A stretch of 64,000 nt of DNA, from positions 1 to 64,000 of the forward strand of contig JBAYGT010000002.1 of NCBI GenBank assembly GCA_041666525.1, read 5' to 3'. The notes beneath the pieces were generated by a model. That model was not told where the DNA came from and ran no database searches. It saw only the letters and a program-made list of their open reading frames with translations. The DNA comes from JBAXTZ01 sp041666525 (GTDB lineage Bacteria > Bacillota > Negativicutes > JBAXTZ01). The position numbers were made by a program, and so were the translations under genes. Positions within the stretch are counted from its first letter, which is position 1; each line of letters starts with the position of its first letter. This document shows, in pieces, positions 17,902 through 27,171 of this stretch.

Positions 17902-17978
17902 CGCTAAGCGGATTTGAAAATCTCGATTTCCAGGTGAAAAGTATTCGTTGTATAAAAAAAAATCATTTTTGCACTAAT

Positions 17979-18015
17979 AAATAAGCAGTCGTAACGACGG
18001 CTTATTTGTTGGTGT
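17979..18015 (+). terminator. Probable terminator after thyX
   Basis: AATAAGC and GCTTATT enclose an inner GTCG/CGAC stem with a TAA loop, and a T-rich stretch ending in TTTTTTT follows. It separates thyX from the adhesin gene. Confidence 0.6.
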
Positions 18016-18081
18016 TTTTTTATTTTGGCGTTGATAAAAATATCAGTTAAGTGTAGCTTAAAAAAGTTGAGGGAGAGAGTT

Positions 18082-21000
18082 ATGAAACAGTCGAGAAAAA
18101 TTCGTCGCAGTTGGTTAAAAAGTATTCCGGAATGGATGAAATGCTTTTGTTTGTCGGCATCGAAAAAAGCCCGACGCATTAGCCAATGGACCATCGAGAA
18201 GAAGCGGCGGATAAAGAAATATGTCAAAGGCGCCTGCAGCTTGGTTGGTTCGGCTTGCCGCGTCCAGTTTGCTACCGTCAAATCCGGCTTGCATGCCTAC
18301 AGTAAAGAGTGGACAACAGCCCTGCTCACCGCCGGACTGGTAGTTTCTCCGCTAGTGGTTGACGCTGCGCCTGAAGGCGGTGTGGTTGTCGGCGGTCAGG
18401 CTACAATAATCCGGGCCGGGGATGTTACTAATATCGCACAGGCCAGTCAGCGCGCTGCTATCGACTGGACGAGTTTTAATATTGCCGCCAAAGAAACCGT
18501 CAATTTTCAGCAGCCGAATTCGCAAGCCGTTGCCCTCAACCGGGTATTGGGAAATAACCCGACAGAAATATACGGACATTTGAATGCGAACGGGCAAGTG
18601 TACTTGTCCAACCCCAACGGGATGGTGTTTGCGTCGGGGGCGCAAATCAACGTTGCCGGATTGATTGCAACAACATCGCATGTCGATCCGCTGGCATTCA
18701 TGAATAACGGCACAATCAATACCAGCGAACGGAACAGCTCGATTAGTAACCAGGGCAGTATCTTCGCGAGCGGTATGGTGCGGATCGAAGGTGCAACCGC
18801 AATCAATAATAGCGGATTAATAAAAGCTCAGAGCATAAGCAACGCAGACGGGAAAGTTATTCTCAGTGGCGCCCAGAACATCACGAATGCTGGAACGATA
18901 GATAGTGGCATTAACGGGATAATTGACATCAGCGCCCGCAGCAATATCGCGACGGAAATTGGTGGTGCGAGCATCAACGGTGAACTGAAGGCCGGTGGCG
19001 GCAGGGTAACAATCGACGCGGATTTAGTTGGAATTGGCGGCAACATCAACCTGACAAGTGTAACCGGCGGAACCTTGCAACTAACTGCCGCAACCATTAT
19101 GCAGACGGCGAATGCCGCGATTCAAGCCGACGGGGAAGATGTTGGCGGTAACATCAGCTACAAAGCCGTCGATGGAGTGTTGCTGTCCGGCGCAATCCGG
19201 GCAAACGGCGCTCGCGGCGGCGCAGTAGAAATATTAGGCAAAAATATCAACCTGCAGGCAGCGGGGATAAGCGCCAAGGGAACAACGGACGGTGGCCAGA
19301 TAAACATCGGCGGTGATTGGCAGGGAAGCGGCGAACGCCGGCATGCGGCAAATACTTATGTTAATTCGGCAACCGAACTGGATGTATCAGCAACCGCTGG
19401 ACAAGGCGGAACGGTAGTTGTGTGGTCGGACAAAGCGACTGGATATTATGGCGTGATCGATGCCGCTGGACAGAACGGACAAGGCGGTGCGGTAGAAGTG
19501 TCCGGTTTGGGCGATTTGCTGTACGCCGGACAGGTAAATGCTGGTGTGGGCGGCAAGTTGTTGCTTGATCCGAAAAACATCACCGTTGGCGTGGCTAATC
19601 CATTTCAAAACACACCAATGGTTATGAACCAGAGCGCTGTTACCGGCGGCACTTTGTCCACAAATTTTGGAACAAGCGTAATAACCACAACAACCGGAGA
19701 CTATTTAATTGGCGACGATGGCTGTACTGTTGGCGGAGTGACCGGCGGGGCGATCTTTTTGTTCGATAAGGCCTCAGGTGCGCTAAAGGCGACATTGTAT
19801 GGTTCGCATGATGGTGATGCTGTCAGCACCGCGTCGGACAAGATTCTGACAAACAACGGTACGGCTACCGGAAAATACGTGTTTGCCTATGTCACTTGGA
19901 ACGGCAATCGCGGCGCGGTGAGTCTTGTTGATCCGGCAACGATTACCGGTGTCAACGCGGTTTCTGCGGTTAACAGCTTGGTGGGGACGCAGGCAGGGGA
20001 CAATGTTGGCCATGATGTAACAGCCTTAAGCAACGGCAATTATGTGGTTGGTTCACGTAGTTGGAAAAACGGGACGGCGGCTAGCGCCGGTGCTGCGACC
20101 TGGGGCAACGGCGCGAGCGGAGTTACCGGTGTGATTTCCCCGACCAATAGCTTGGTGGGAACGCAGAAGAATGACTTGGTTGGCAAGGGTGGTATAATAG
20201 CCTTAAGCAACGGCAACTATGTGGTTGATTCAAATTTTTGGGCGAACGGGACGGCGGCTCAGGCCGGTGCGGTGACCTGGGGCAACGGCACGAGCGGAGT
20301 TACCGGTGTGATTTCCCCGACCAACAGCTTGGTGGGAACGCAGGTGTATGATGCGGTTGGCCTTAGTGGGATAGCAGCCTTAAGCAACGGCAACTATGTG
20401 GTTGGTTCAAATAATTGGGCGAACGGAACGATGGTTTGCGCCGGGGCGGCGACCTGGGGCAACGGCACGAGCGGAATTACCGGTGTGATTTCCCTGACCA
20501 ACAGCCTGGTGGGGACACAGGCGGAGGACAATGTTGGCCATGATGTAACAGCCTTAAGCAAGGGCAATTATGTGGTTGGATCGAAACTTTGGTCGAACGG
20601 GACAGTGGCTGCCGTCGGTGCTGCGACCTGGGGCGACGGCACGAGCGGAATTACCGGTGTGATTTCCCCGACCAACAGCCTGGTGGGAACGCAGGAGGAT
20701 GATGAGGTTAGCAAGAGTGGTATAACAGCCTTAAGCAACGGCAATTATGTGGTTGGTTCAAATAATTGGGCGAACGGGACGGAGCTCTTCGCCGGTGCTG
20801 CGACCTGGGGCAACGGCACGAGCGGAGTTACCGGTGCGGTTTCCTCGACCAACAGTCTGGTGGGGACGCAGCGTGGCGATAATGTTGGCCTTTGGGCAAC
20901 GGCCTTAAGCAACGGCAACTATGTGGTTCGTTCATATTTTTGGGCGAACGGGGCGGAGTCCTTCGCCGGAGAGGCGACTTGGGGCAATGGCACGAGCGGA

Positions 21001-23034
21001 ATTACCGGTGTGGTTTCCTCGACCAACAGCCTAGTTGGGACGCATGCGAGCGACAAGGTTGGCTTTGATGTTACGGCCTTAAGCAACGGCAATTATGTGG
21101 TTGGTTCATTTTACTGGAGGAACGGGGGGGAAGCGGCTGGCATAGGTGCTGCGACCTGGGGCAATGGCACGAGCGGAATTACCGGTGCGGTTTCCTCGAC
21201 CAACAGTCTGGTGGGGACGCAGAAGGAGGACTGGGTTGGCGTTGAGGTAAAAGCCTTAAGCAACGGCAATTATGTGGTTCGTTCATATAATTGGGCGAAC
21301 GGGACTGTGGCTCAGGCCGGTGCGGCGACATGGGGCAATGGCACGAGCGGAGTTACCGGTGTGATTTCCTCGACCAACAGTCTGGTGGGGACGCAGGCGA
21401 GCGACTTTGTTGGCATTGTAGTAACAGCCTTAAACAACGGCAATTATGTGGTTGGTTCACGTAGTTGGAACAACGGGACTGTGGCTCAGGCCGGGGCGGC
21501 GACCTGGGGCAATGGCGAGAGCGGAGTTACCGGTGTGATTTCTCCGATCAACAGCTTGGTGGGGACGCAGGCGGGGCAAAAACTTGGGGGTCATATTTAT
21601 GATGACGCAATAAACAATCGCATACTTGCAGGAGACGATTTTAATAGCGCCGTTTATGCTTACAGCAACGTTGTTAGCGCCGCCGCGCTGCTCAATCAGC
21701 TGGATGCGTATGCTACACAGCCGACTGCCAGTTTAACCACTTTGGCAAGCACGATTACCAACGCCTTGAACCAAGGCACCGATGTTACCTTCAAGGCTAA
21801 TAATGACATCATGATCAACCAAAACGTTATATCAACCAACACCACGGCAGGCGTTTTCCGTCTATACGCCGGACGTAGTATTAATATCAACGCCGATATT
21901 ACCGTGAGCGCGTTTAGCGCGGTGGCTAATGAAACAGTGGCGGATGGTGTAATAGCTGCTGACCGCGACCCGGGTGCTGGCAATATTATTATGGCTAGCG
22001 GAACAACGCTGCGGGTAACCAGCGGCGCTACGCTAGGTATCCTGAACGGTTTTACCGGCGGCTCTATAGCGCTTGCGAATATAACCGCCAATACGATTAA
22101 TGCAAACGCTGTTGGTAATCTGACAATTCTCTCTGACGCGACGATAACAACTGGTGCAACCGGCAACGCTTTGATGCTGGCAACCAGCGGGAACTTCATC
22201 AATAGTGGTGGTGCTGCAGCGCTATCGGCAACTAACGGCCGCTGGCTGGTCTGTTCGGCAAATCCGGCGGCTGATACCCGCGGCGGTTTGACTTATGCTT
22301 TCAAGCAATATAACTCGACATACGGTTCTTTAGTACTTGGAACCGGCAACGGATACCTGTATTCACTTGCACCAACCATAAGCTATACAATAGCCGGAAC
22401 GGCGTCGAAGGTATATGACGGAACTACGGTTGCTCCGATAAGCGGGATTGCGTCACATGGAATAACCGGATTTATTGACGGTGACAGCGGGACGGTTACG
22501 ATTACCGGCGCGAATTATGACAATAAAAATATCGGCGTTGGAAAAACTGTAAGCATAAGCACTGCGAACATTGCGGCAACTAACGGAGTGGCTACGGTGT
22601 ATGGTTATTCTTCGGCACCCGGTGTTACCGGAGCCATCGGCGAGATAACCCCGAACCCCGTCCCGACACCAGAAGAAAGAGCGGCGGATCAAGCCCGGCA
22701 AGCTGCGATTAACGCCGCGAACAACGCCAATAATAATGCTAACAATACGACGAATCAAAAACAAATCGCCAATAGGCAGACGGCCCCGGTTGGAAACAGC
22801 GGCAACACCGGAACGTCCAATACAGCGGTGGCTACCGTTAGCAATCAACTGGTTGGCGGGTTGGTAACGACGACATCCAATACGCCTCCAGGCGGCGTTG
22901 CCAGCGTTATCACAATGCCGGAATCGGTAAGTTATGTCGATCACTTGGTCAGTGGCAATGAGCTTGCCAATAATGGCAACAATACTGCAGCGGTAGCCGA
23001 TTACGGCAAAGTTACTGTGGAAACACCGGAGTGA
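18082..23034 (+). CDS. Two-partner-secretion-type filamentous haemagglutinin/adhesin with tandem repeats
   Basis: A 1650-residue exported adhesin. The first 95 residues form an extended signal peptide: a long basic stretch, then a hydrophobic run ending VVDA-A. A TPS secretion domain (about 97-350) follows, with the marker segments NPNGMVFASGAQINVAGL and VNFQQPN. After a beta-helical stretch come nine tandem 58/59-residue repeats (residues 631-1156), another beta-rich region, a YDG/MBG-type domain from about 1434 (SKVYDGTT), and an Asn-rich C-terminal tail. No membrane anchor is visible, and the TpsB-type outer-membrane partner is not in the window. The frame opens at 18025, but the ATG at 18082 after GAGGGAGA is chosen. 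Such proteins mediate surface adhesion in bacteria with an outer membrane. Confidence 0.85.
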   Translation: MKQSRKIRRSWLKSIPEWMKCFCLSASKKARRISQWTIEKKRRIKKYVKGACSLVGSACRVQFATVKSGLHAYSKEWTTALLTAGLVVSPLVVDAAPEGGVVVGGQATIIRAGDVTNIAQASQRAAIDWTSFNIAAKETVNFQQPNSQAVALNRVLGNNPTEIYGHLNANGQVYLSNPNGMVFASGAQINVAGLIATTSHVDPLAFMNNGTINTSERNSSISNQGSIFASGMVRIEGATAINNSGLIKAQSISNADGKVILSGAQNITNAGTIDSGINGIIDISARSNIATEIGGASINGELKAGGGRVTIDADLVGIGGNINLTSVTGGTLQLTAATIMQTANAAIQADGEDVGGNISYKAVDGVLLSGAIRANGARGGAVEILGKNINLQAAGISAKGTTDGGQINIGGDWQGSGERRHAANTYVNSATELDVSATAGQGGTVVVWSDKATGYYGVIDAAGQNGQGGAVEVSGLGDLLYAGQVNAGVGGKLLLDPKNITVGVANPFQNTPMVMNQSAVTGGTLSTNFGTSVITTTTGDYLIGDDGCTVGGVTGGAIFLFDKASGALKATLYGSHDGDAVSTASDKILTNNGTATGKYVFAYVTWNGNRGAVSLVDPATITGVNAVSAVNSLVGTQAGDNVGHDVTALSNGNYVVGSRSWKNGTAASAGAATWGNGASGVTGVISPTNSLVGTQKNDLVGKGGIIALSNGNYVVDSNFWANGTAAQAGAVTWGNGTSGVTGVISPTNSLVGTQVYDAVGLSGIAALSNGNYVVGSNNWANGTMVCAGAATWGNGTSGITGVISLTNSLVGTQAEDNVGHDVTALSKGNYVVGSKLWSNGTVAAVGAATWGDGTSGITGVISPTNSLVGTQEDDEVSKSGITALSNGNYVVGSNNWANGTELFAGAATWGNGTSGVTGAVSSTNSLVGTQRGDNVGLWATALSNGNYVVRSYFWANGAESFAGEATWGNGTSGITGVVSSTNSLVGTHASDKVGFDVTALSNGNYVVGSFYWRNGGEAAGIGAATWGNGTSGITGAVSSTNSLVGTQKEDWVGVEVKALSNGNYVVRSYNWANGTVAQAGAATWGNGTSGVTGVISSTNSLVGTQASDFVGIVVTALNNGNYVVGSRSWNNGTVAQAGAATWGNGESGVTGVISPINSLVGTQAGQKLGGHIYDDAINNRILAGDDFNSAVYAYSNVVSAAALLNQLDAYATQPTASLTTLASTITNALNQGTDVTFKANNDIMINQNVISTNTTAGVFRLYAGRSININADITVSAFSAVANETVADGVIAADRDPGAGNIIMASGTTLRVTSGATLGILNGFTGGSIALANITANTINANAVGNLTILSDATITTGATGNALMLATSGNFINSGGAAALSATNGRWLVCSANPAADTRGGLTYAFKQYNSTYGSLVLGTGNGYLYSLAPTISYTIAGTASKVYDGTTVAPISGIASHGITGFIDGDSGTVTITGANYDNKNIGVGKTVSISTANIAATNGVATVYGYSSAPGVTGAIGEITPNPVPTPEERAADQARQAAINAANNANNNANNTTNQKQIANRQTAPVGNSGNTGTSNTAVATVSNQLVGGLVTTTSNTPPGGVASVITMPESVSYVDHLVSGNELANNGNNTAAVADYGKVTVETPE
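19972..21549 (+). repeat. Nine tandem repeats of 174 or 177 bp within the adhesin gene
   Basis: Nine consecutive units encode 58, 59, 59, 58, 59, 58, 59, 58 and 58 residues. Each begins NSLVGTQ and contains ALSNGNYVVGS, a W-x-NG turn and TWGNGTSGVTG. A tenth partial start follows at 21550, and a degenerate unit precedes the array. The sequence resembles beta-propeller-like repeats of large haemagglutinins (possibly the DUF5650 type; not verified). The DNA between units is highly similar, so unequal recombination could change the copy number. Confidence 0.9.
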
Positions 23035-23389
23035 GTTTGTTGAAGCTTGCTTCAACCGGGCGTTGGCGCGAAATTGACAAAAAAACAGACAGCAAAAGCC
23101 GTCTGTTTTTTTGTCAATAAAAATAATTTGTCAAACATCAATGAGTGTGTCGGTGGTTAGTTTGTATGGCGACCGTCATCGTTCGCGTGTCGGACTAAGC
23201 ATATTGACCGCGCTGGGATAACCGCAATGGGCATCAGGAAGCCGCGAAAAACTCATTAAAACAGCTGTTTGATTGTGTAGTGATGTTGAGTAATTAAATA
23301 AAACACGGATGGAATTGCGTGAGCGATTTTTGAATTCACCGCTTTGTGATGCCAAAAATTTACAGTTAATTTGGAACTTGCATGCTGCT
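23035..23389. other. Intergenic region between adhesin and tdk
   Basis: Apart from the terminator at 23074-23117 I find no convincing gene, promoter or RNA in this stretch. A minus-strand frame overlaps the tdk end but has no ribosome-binding site and an atypical composition. The more GC-rich part at about 23165-23270 could be a remnant or an uncharacterised RNA. Confidence 0.4.
23074..23117. terminator. Strong terminator, perfect 17-bp stem
   Basis: TTGACAAAAAAACAGAC (23074-23090) pairs perfectly with 23101-23117 around a 10-base loop. The arms contain A and T runs, so it can act in both directions. It ends the adhesin transcript. Confidence 0.85.
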
Positions 23390-23980
23390 TTATTTTTCCC
23401 ATCGTCCTGCTTTCCAATGCTTTCGGCAAACCGATAAATATTTGATGTTTTGCTCGTGGGTTTCGTCGTTATCGACGACAACCTGCGAGCCTTTTTTTAT
23501 GGCAACACCATTTTTTACGAGCATGTTCATCGTGGCTTTTCTGCCGCAATGACAGATAGTTTTAACTTCTTCTATTGAATCGGCGATTGCCATCAGTTGA
23601 GCGCTGGCGGCAAAAGTTCCGCCCATATAGTCGGAGCGCAAGCCATAGCAGATAACCGGAATGTCTAATTCGTCAACTATATCAGCTAGTTGCTGAATTT
23701 GTTCAACGGTGAAGAACTGGATTTCGTCAAGCAATACGCAGGCAATTTTTTCCGGATAGTTTTTTACAATCTCGAAAAGATTGTCGTTGGCGAATATCGA
23801 CAGCGCTTCGCGGGTGATGCCGACGCGGGATGCAACTTTGCCAGTGCCAAACCGGTTATCGATACCGGCAGTCATAATCAAAACTTTGCGGCCGCGATCC
23901 TCGTAATTGTAAGCGACTTTTAATAAATCCAAAGTCTTTCCGGCATCCATTGCTGCGTAACGAAAATAAAGTTTTGCCAT
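23390..23980 (-). CDS. tdk: Thymidine kinase
   Basis: A 196-residue type II thymidine kinase, phosphorylating thymidine in the salvage of dTMP. The P-loop is MDAGKT (11-16), Walker B-like VLLDEIQFF is mid-protein, and the lid carries zinc-type Cys in CHCGRKA and the final CRKHW. The frame opens 50 codons earlier, but the ATG at 23980 is chosen because AGGAG lies about 14 bases upstream and the family begins at this point. It is divergent from the TM2-like gene. Confidence 0.92.
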   Translation of the reverse strand: MAKLYFRYAAMDAGKTLDLLKVAYNYEDRGRKVLIMTAGIDNRFGTGKVASRVGITREALSIFANDNLFEIVKNYPEKIACVLLDEIQFFTVEQIQQLADIVDELDIPVICYGLRSDYMGGTFAASAQLMAIADSIEEVKTICHCGRKATMNMLVKNGVAIKKGSQVVVDNDETHEQNIKYLSVCRKHWKAGRWEK

Positions 23981-24123
23981 ATGCGTTAATTGCTCCTTTA
24001 ATGCGATTTGTATAAAGTATTCGTCATTGTTGTTGTTTTTCCTGCAGTTGCTTAAAAATTTTAAGAATGATTGTGTTATAATGTGCATAAAAAAACAAAG
24101 GAAGTGGCGCAACTGCGTCCATA

Positions 24124-24510
24124 ATGACAATGAACACTAACGAATTATTTGATAGAGCCGACAAATTTTCTGCGAAAAAAAGCAGCGCTGAACTGATTCC
24201 GACGCTTGCACAAAGTGACTTGGCGCAACAGATTTTAGGAGTATTACGGCAATTCAGTCCAAATGATCAAATTCTATTTATGAATTGCTACAACCGCAAA
24301 AAGAAGAACAGAGACTGGGCGCAATTTTTTGCGTTATTTGCAGTGCACTATGCGTACTTGCGTAAACCGCTTACCCAACTGATATTTTTCATGACCGCCG
24401 GAGGTGTGGGCATTTGGTATTTGTATGATTTGTTTACAGTTCAGGATAAAGTAACAAAAGAAAACGAATTTATCGCGCTCGAAGCGCTGGATGCTGTCAA
24501 GGGGTTATAG
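24124..24510 (+). CDS. Small TM2-domain-like membrane protein
   Basis: A 128-residue protein of unknown function. The N-terminal half is soluble and charged (KKSSAELIP, later NRKKKNRDW). The second half has two hydrophobic segments (about 69-82 and 87-106) arranged as in TM2-domain proteins, with Y-L-R-K-P and GGVGIWYLYDLF. Either ATG 24124 or ATG 24130 could start it; neither has a close ribosome-binding site. A TATAAT is at 24077-24082. Its last 14 bases overlap the 3' end of the convergent PBP gene. Confidence 0.6.
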   Translation: MTMNTNELFDRADKFSAKKSSAELIPTLAQSDLAQQILGVLRQFSPNDQILFMNCYNRKKKNRDWAQFFALFAVHYAYLRKPLTQLIFFMTAGGVGIWYLYDLFTVQDKVTKENEFIALEALDAVKGL

Positions 24511-26338
24511 TTGCCTTCAAATTAGTTGGGCTGTTAAGCGGAGCATTAGTCAAAAATTTTGTCACCAGTGTTCCTTTTGTTATTTCAAGCATAAAATCGT
24601 GCCAAACTTGAGCCGGATAGTCGCCGCCGGTCAATTTGCCGAGTGTTTGATTATCATCGTTTCCCATCCAGATAATTGTGGTGTATTCCGGTGTAAATCC
24701 GCAGAACCAGGCATCGTTGTGATTCGAAGTCGTGCCGGTTTTTCCGGCTGCCGGACGGTCGATTGCGGCAGCAGTTCCGGTGCCGATTTTGAGGACATCT
24801 TCCATCATATTAATCAGTGCTATACATGACTTTTTGTCAAGTGCCTGTTTAGCGGCGCTTTTTTGTTCAAAAAGCTTTTTTTGATTGCGATCGGTAATCC
24901 TGATGATGCTGCTTGGCCGGGTATTTTTTCCATAATTAGCAATTGTCGAATAGGCCTCAGCCATCTCCAGCGGAATTACACCGTCGGTCATACCGCCGAG
25001 CGCCAATGCCAAATTATTATCATTTACCGGACCGGTTTCGACCAGTGTCGTAATTCCGGCGGCTTTGATATTTTTTTGGATATTGGTTATTCCATAGCGT
25101 GCTGTCAATTGCACGGCAATGGTATTGTAGGAATTTGCCAGTGCAGTGCGAAGTTTCATTTGACCGTGAAATTTATTGTCATAGTTGCCGGGAGCATAAC
25201 CGGCATAGGAAACCGGCTGATCATCGACGAGCGAATCCGGAGTCATTCCGGCGTTGAGCGCGGTGTAATAAACAAAGGGTTTTATTGCCGAGCCCGGCTG
25301 GCGTTTGGCGAGTATTGCGCGATTGAATTGATCGGTCCCTCGTCCGCCGATGAGCGCGCGGATTTGTCCGTTTTTGTTATCAATGCAGACGAGCGCAACC
25401 TGTGGTTGCATAAGTTTGTGGGCGTCGAGGTAACTAACCGGTATTTTTTTCAATGCCTTTTCAGCAGCACGCTGATAATCGGAATTTATCGTTGTATAAA
25501 CAATCAGTCCGTCCCGGTAAATCGCATCAGCGCCGTAACGTTCGACAATTTGTTCAGTAACGTAATCGGAAAAATAACCGTCGCTGTTTTCGGTTTGGCT
25601 GATTATAAAACCAGGCGGTGTTTTTTCGGCGTTGTCTTTTTGCGTTTGGTTGATGAATTTTTGTTCGAGCATTTTTCCAAGAACCAGATTCATTCGTTCC
25701 AGTGCCTGCCTGCGATTTTTGCTATCAGAATAGTAATTTGGGCTTTGCGGTACGCCGGCGAGATAAGCGCATTCAGAGAGCGTCAAATCAGCCGCATTTT
25801 TATTGAAATATTCTTTTGCGGCAGCTTGAACGCCATACACGCCGTGGCCAAAATAAACTTGGTTGATATACATTTGCAGTATTTCCGATTTGGAGTATTT
25901 GCGTTCAATTTTGAGCGCCAACAAAACTTCTTTTAGCTTTCTAAGAAAAGTTTGTTCATGACTGAGCAATGCGTTGCGCGCCAGCTGTTGCGTGATTGTA
26001 CTGCCGCCTTCTGCAATGCTCATTGAGAACAAATCACTAAAGATCGCCCGGGCGATTGCGATAATGTCCACGCCATTGTGAGAATAGAACCGTTCGTCTT
26101 CGATTGCGACAACAGCGTCCGTCAGGTTTTTGGGCATTGCATTGAGTTTCACCGGAATACGATCCTCGCTACCGTGGATGCTGAAAAAGATTTTGCCGTT
26201 GCAATCCAGCAGTTGCGTGGAAGCAATCGGTGTGTCGAGTGTCGCAATATCCGGAAGCTGTGAGTTCAATGAGGTAACAAATCCGGCGCAAAGGCCGATG
26301 GTAATAATCAGAATGAACGAAAGCCAAAAAATACGCAT
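24497..26338 (-). CDS. Class A penicillin-binding protein (PBP1A type)
   Basis: A 613-residue bifunctional peptidoglycan synthase. A membrane anchor at about 3-24 precedes the glycosyltransferase domain (about 60-230), with catalytic Glu in AIEDERFYSHNG (about 80) and GGSTITQQLARN. The transpeptidase domain (about 300-590) shows the motifs S-A-I-K in RQPGSAIKPF, S-Y-N, and KTGTT. It polymerises and cross-links glycan strands outside the cytoplasmic membrane. The frame opens at 26371, but the ATG at 26338 after AGGTGA is preferred. Its 3' end overlaps the convergent TM2-like gene by 14 bases and no terminator is seen between them. Confidence 0.92.
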   Translation of the reverse strand: MRIFWLSFILIITIGLCAGFVTSLNSQLPDIATLDTPIASTQLLDCNGKIFFSIHGSEDRIPVKLNAMPKNLTDAVVAIEDERFYSHNGVDIIAIARAIFSDLFSMSIAEGGSTITQQLARNALLSHEQTFLRKLKEVLLALKIERKYSKSEILQMYINQVYFGHGVYGVQAAAKEYFNKNAADLTLSECAYLAGVPQSPNYYSDSKNRRQALERMNLVLGKMLEQKFINQTQKDNAEKTPPGFIISQTENSDGYFSDYVTEQIVERYGADAIYRDGLIVYTTINSDYQRAAEKALKKIPVSYLDAHKLMQPQVALVCIDNKNGQIRALIGGRGTDQFNRAILAKRQPGSAIKPFVYYTALNAGMTPDSLVDDQPVSYAGYAPGNYDNKFHGQMKLRTALANSYNTIAVQLTARYGITNIQKNIKAAGITTLVETGPVNDNNLALALGGMTDGVIPLEMAEAYSTIANYGKNTRPSSIIRITDRNQKKLFEQKSAAKQALDKKSCIALINMMEDVLKIGTGTAAAIDRPAAGKTGTTSNHNDAWFCGFTPEYTTIIWMGNDDNQTLGKLTGGDYPAQVWHDFMLEITKGTLVTKFLTNAPLNSPTNLKATITP

Positions 26339-26462
26339 ATTCACCTGTACAAAGATATTTAAACATAACAATAATATTTACTGTAACATTATTATAGCCG
26401 ATAGCTTTTATTAGTTGCAAATTAATGGTAAAATACCAGTATTGTTTTGATATGGAGAAAAA

Positions 26463-27128
26463 ATGAGTATAGTCAGATTTAAAGGAAACAAGAACGGAAT
26501 TCAATTGATGCTGGCCAGCGATGCGGAATTCGACGAACTTTTATTTGATGTGCGCGCAAAGCTTTTGGCGTCTAAAGATTTTTTTTCCGGTGGCGCCGGC
26601 GTTACGGTTTCCTGGGGCGAAAACAAGTTTAACAACAAACAAACCGACGTGCTGAAAAAATTATTATCGGAGTATGGTCTTGTCTGGGATAAAGATTTGG
26701 TCGTTGAATCACCGCAAGTCAATGTTGAAAAACTTGAACCGCGAAAAACCCCTGTGCTAACGCCAAAGAAAGTCGAAATGGACGGGTATGAAGCGCCGGC
26801 GCTGGTTATAAACAAAAACTTGCGTAGCGGCACGCGAATAATCTACGATGGCATTGTGGTGTTGTTCGGTGATATGAATCCTGGTTCGGAGATTGTTGCT
26901 GGTCGCGATATTGTGATCTACGGAACATGCCGGGGACTTGTCCATGCCGGAGCCTTTGGTGCCCGTGATGCCCGGATTGTTGCCAACAAGTTAAAGCCGA
27001 TTCAAATTCGCATCGCCGATGTAATTGCCCGCGCACCAGACGGTGGCGAATGGCCGGAACAAGGCAGTAATGGGGAAGTAGCTTATATTGATAACAATAC
27101 GTTGGTTGTAAAACCGATGGGGAAATAG
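26463..27128 (+). CDS. minC: Septum site-determining protein MinC
   Basis: A 221-residue inhibitor of FtsZ polymerisation that keeps division at midcell. The N-terminal FtsZ-inhibiting domain (about 1-100) is followed by a linker and the C-terminal right-handed beta-helix (about 118-220), with RSGTRIIYDG, GDMNPGSEIVAGRDI and GTCRGLVHAGAFG. It is the first gene of minC-minD-minE-rodA. Confidence 0.93.
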   Translation: MSIVRFKGNKNGIQLMLASDAEFDELLFDVRAKLLASKDFFSGGAGVTVSWGENKFNNKQTDVLKKLLSEYGLVWDKDLVVESPQVNVEKLEPRKTPVLTPKKVEMDGYEAPALVINKNLRSGTRIIYDGIVVLFGDMNPGSEIVAGRDIVIYGTCRGLVHAGAFGARDARIVANKLKPIQIRIADVIARAPDGGEWPEQGSNGEVAYIDNNTLVVKPMGK

Positions 27129-27171
27129 AATATATAGTTGATAGTTTTTTTGAAGAAAATGTGGAGGAAAA

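Noticed and set aside
19972..21549. Regularly spaced repeats resembling a CRISPR array
   Set aside because: The units are 174 or 177 bp, stay in frame and translate to adhesin repeats; no cas genes are present.
21696..23055. Two long minus-strand frames of about 168 and 200 codons under the adhesin
   Set aside because: They are shadows of the repetitive, compositionally biased adhesin gene and show no start signals.
23176..23481. 101-codon minus-strand frame beside tdk
   Set aside because: It overlaps the tdk 3' end, lacks a ribosome-binding site, and gives no recognisable protein.
24863..25936. A 357-codon plus-strand open frame
   Set aside because: It lies wholly antisense to the PBP gene, which has all catalytic motifs; the antisense frame has no ribosome-binding site or recognisable domain.
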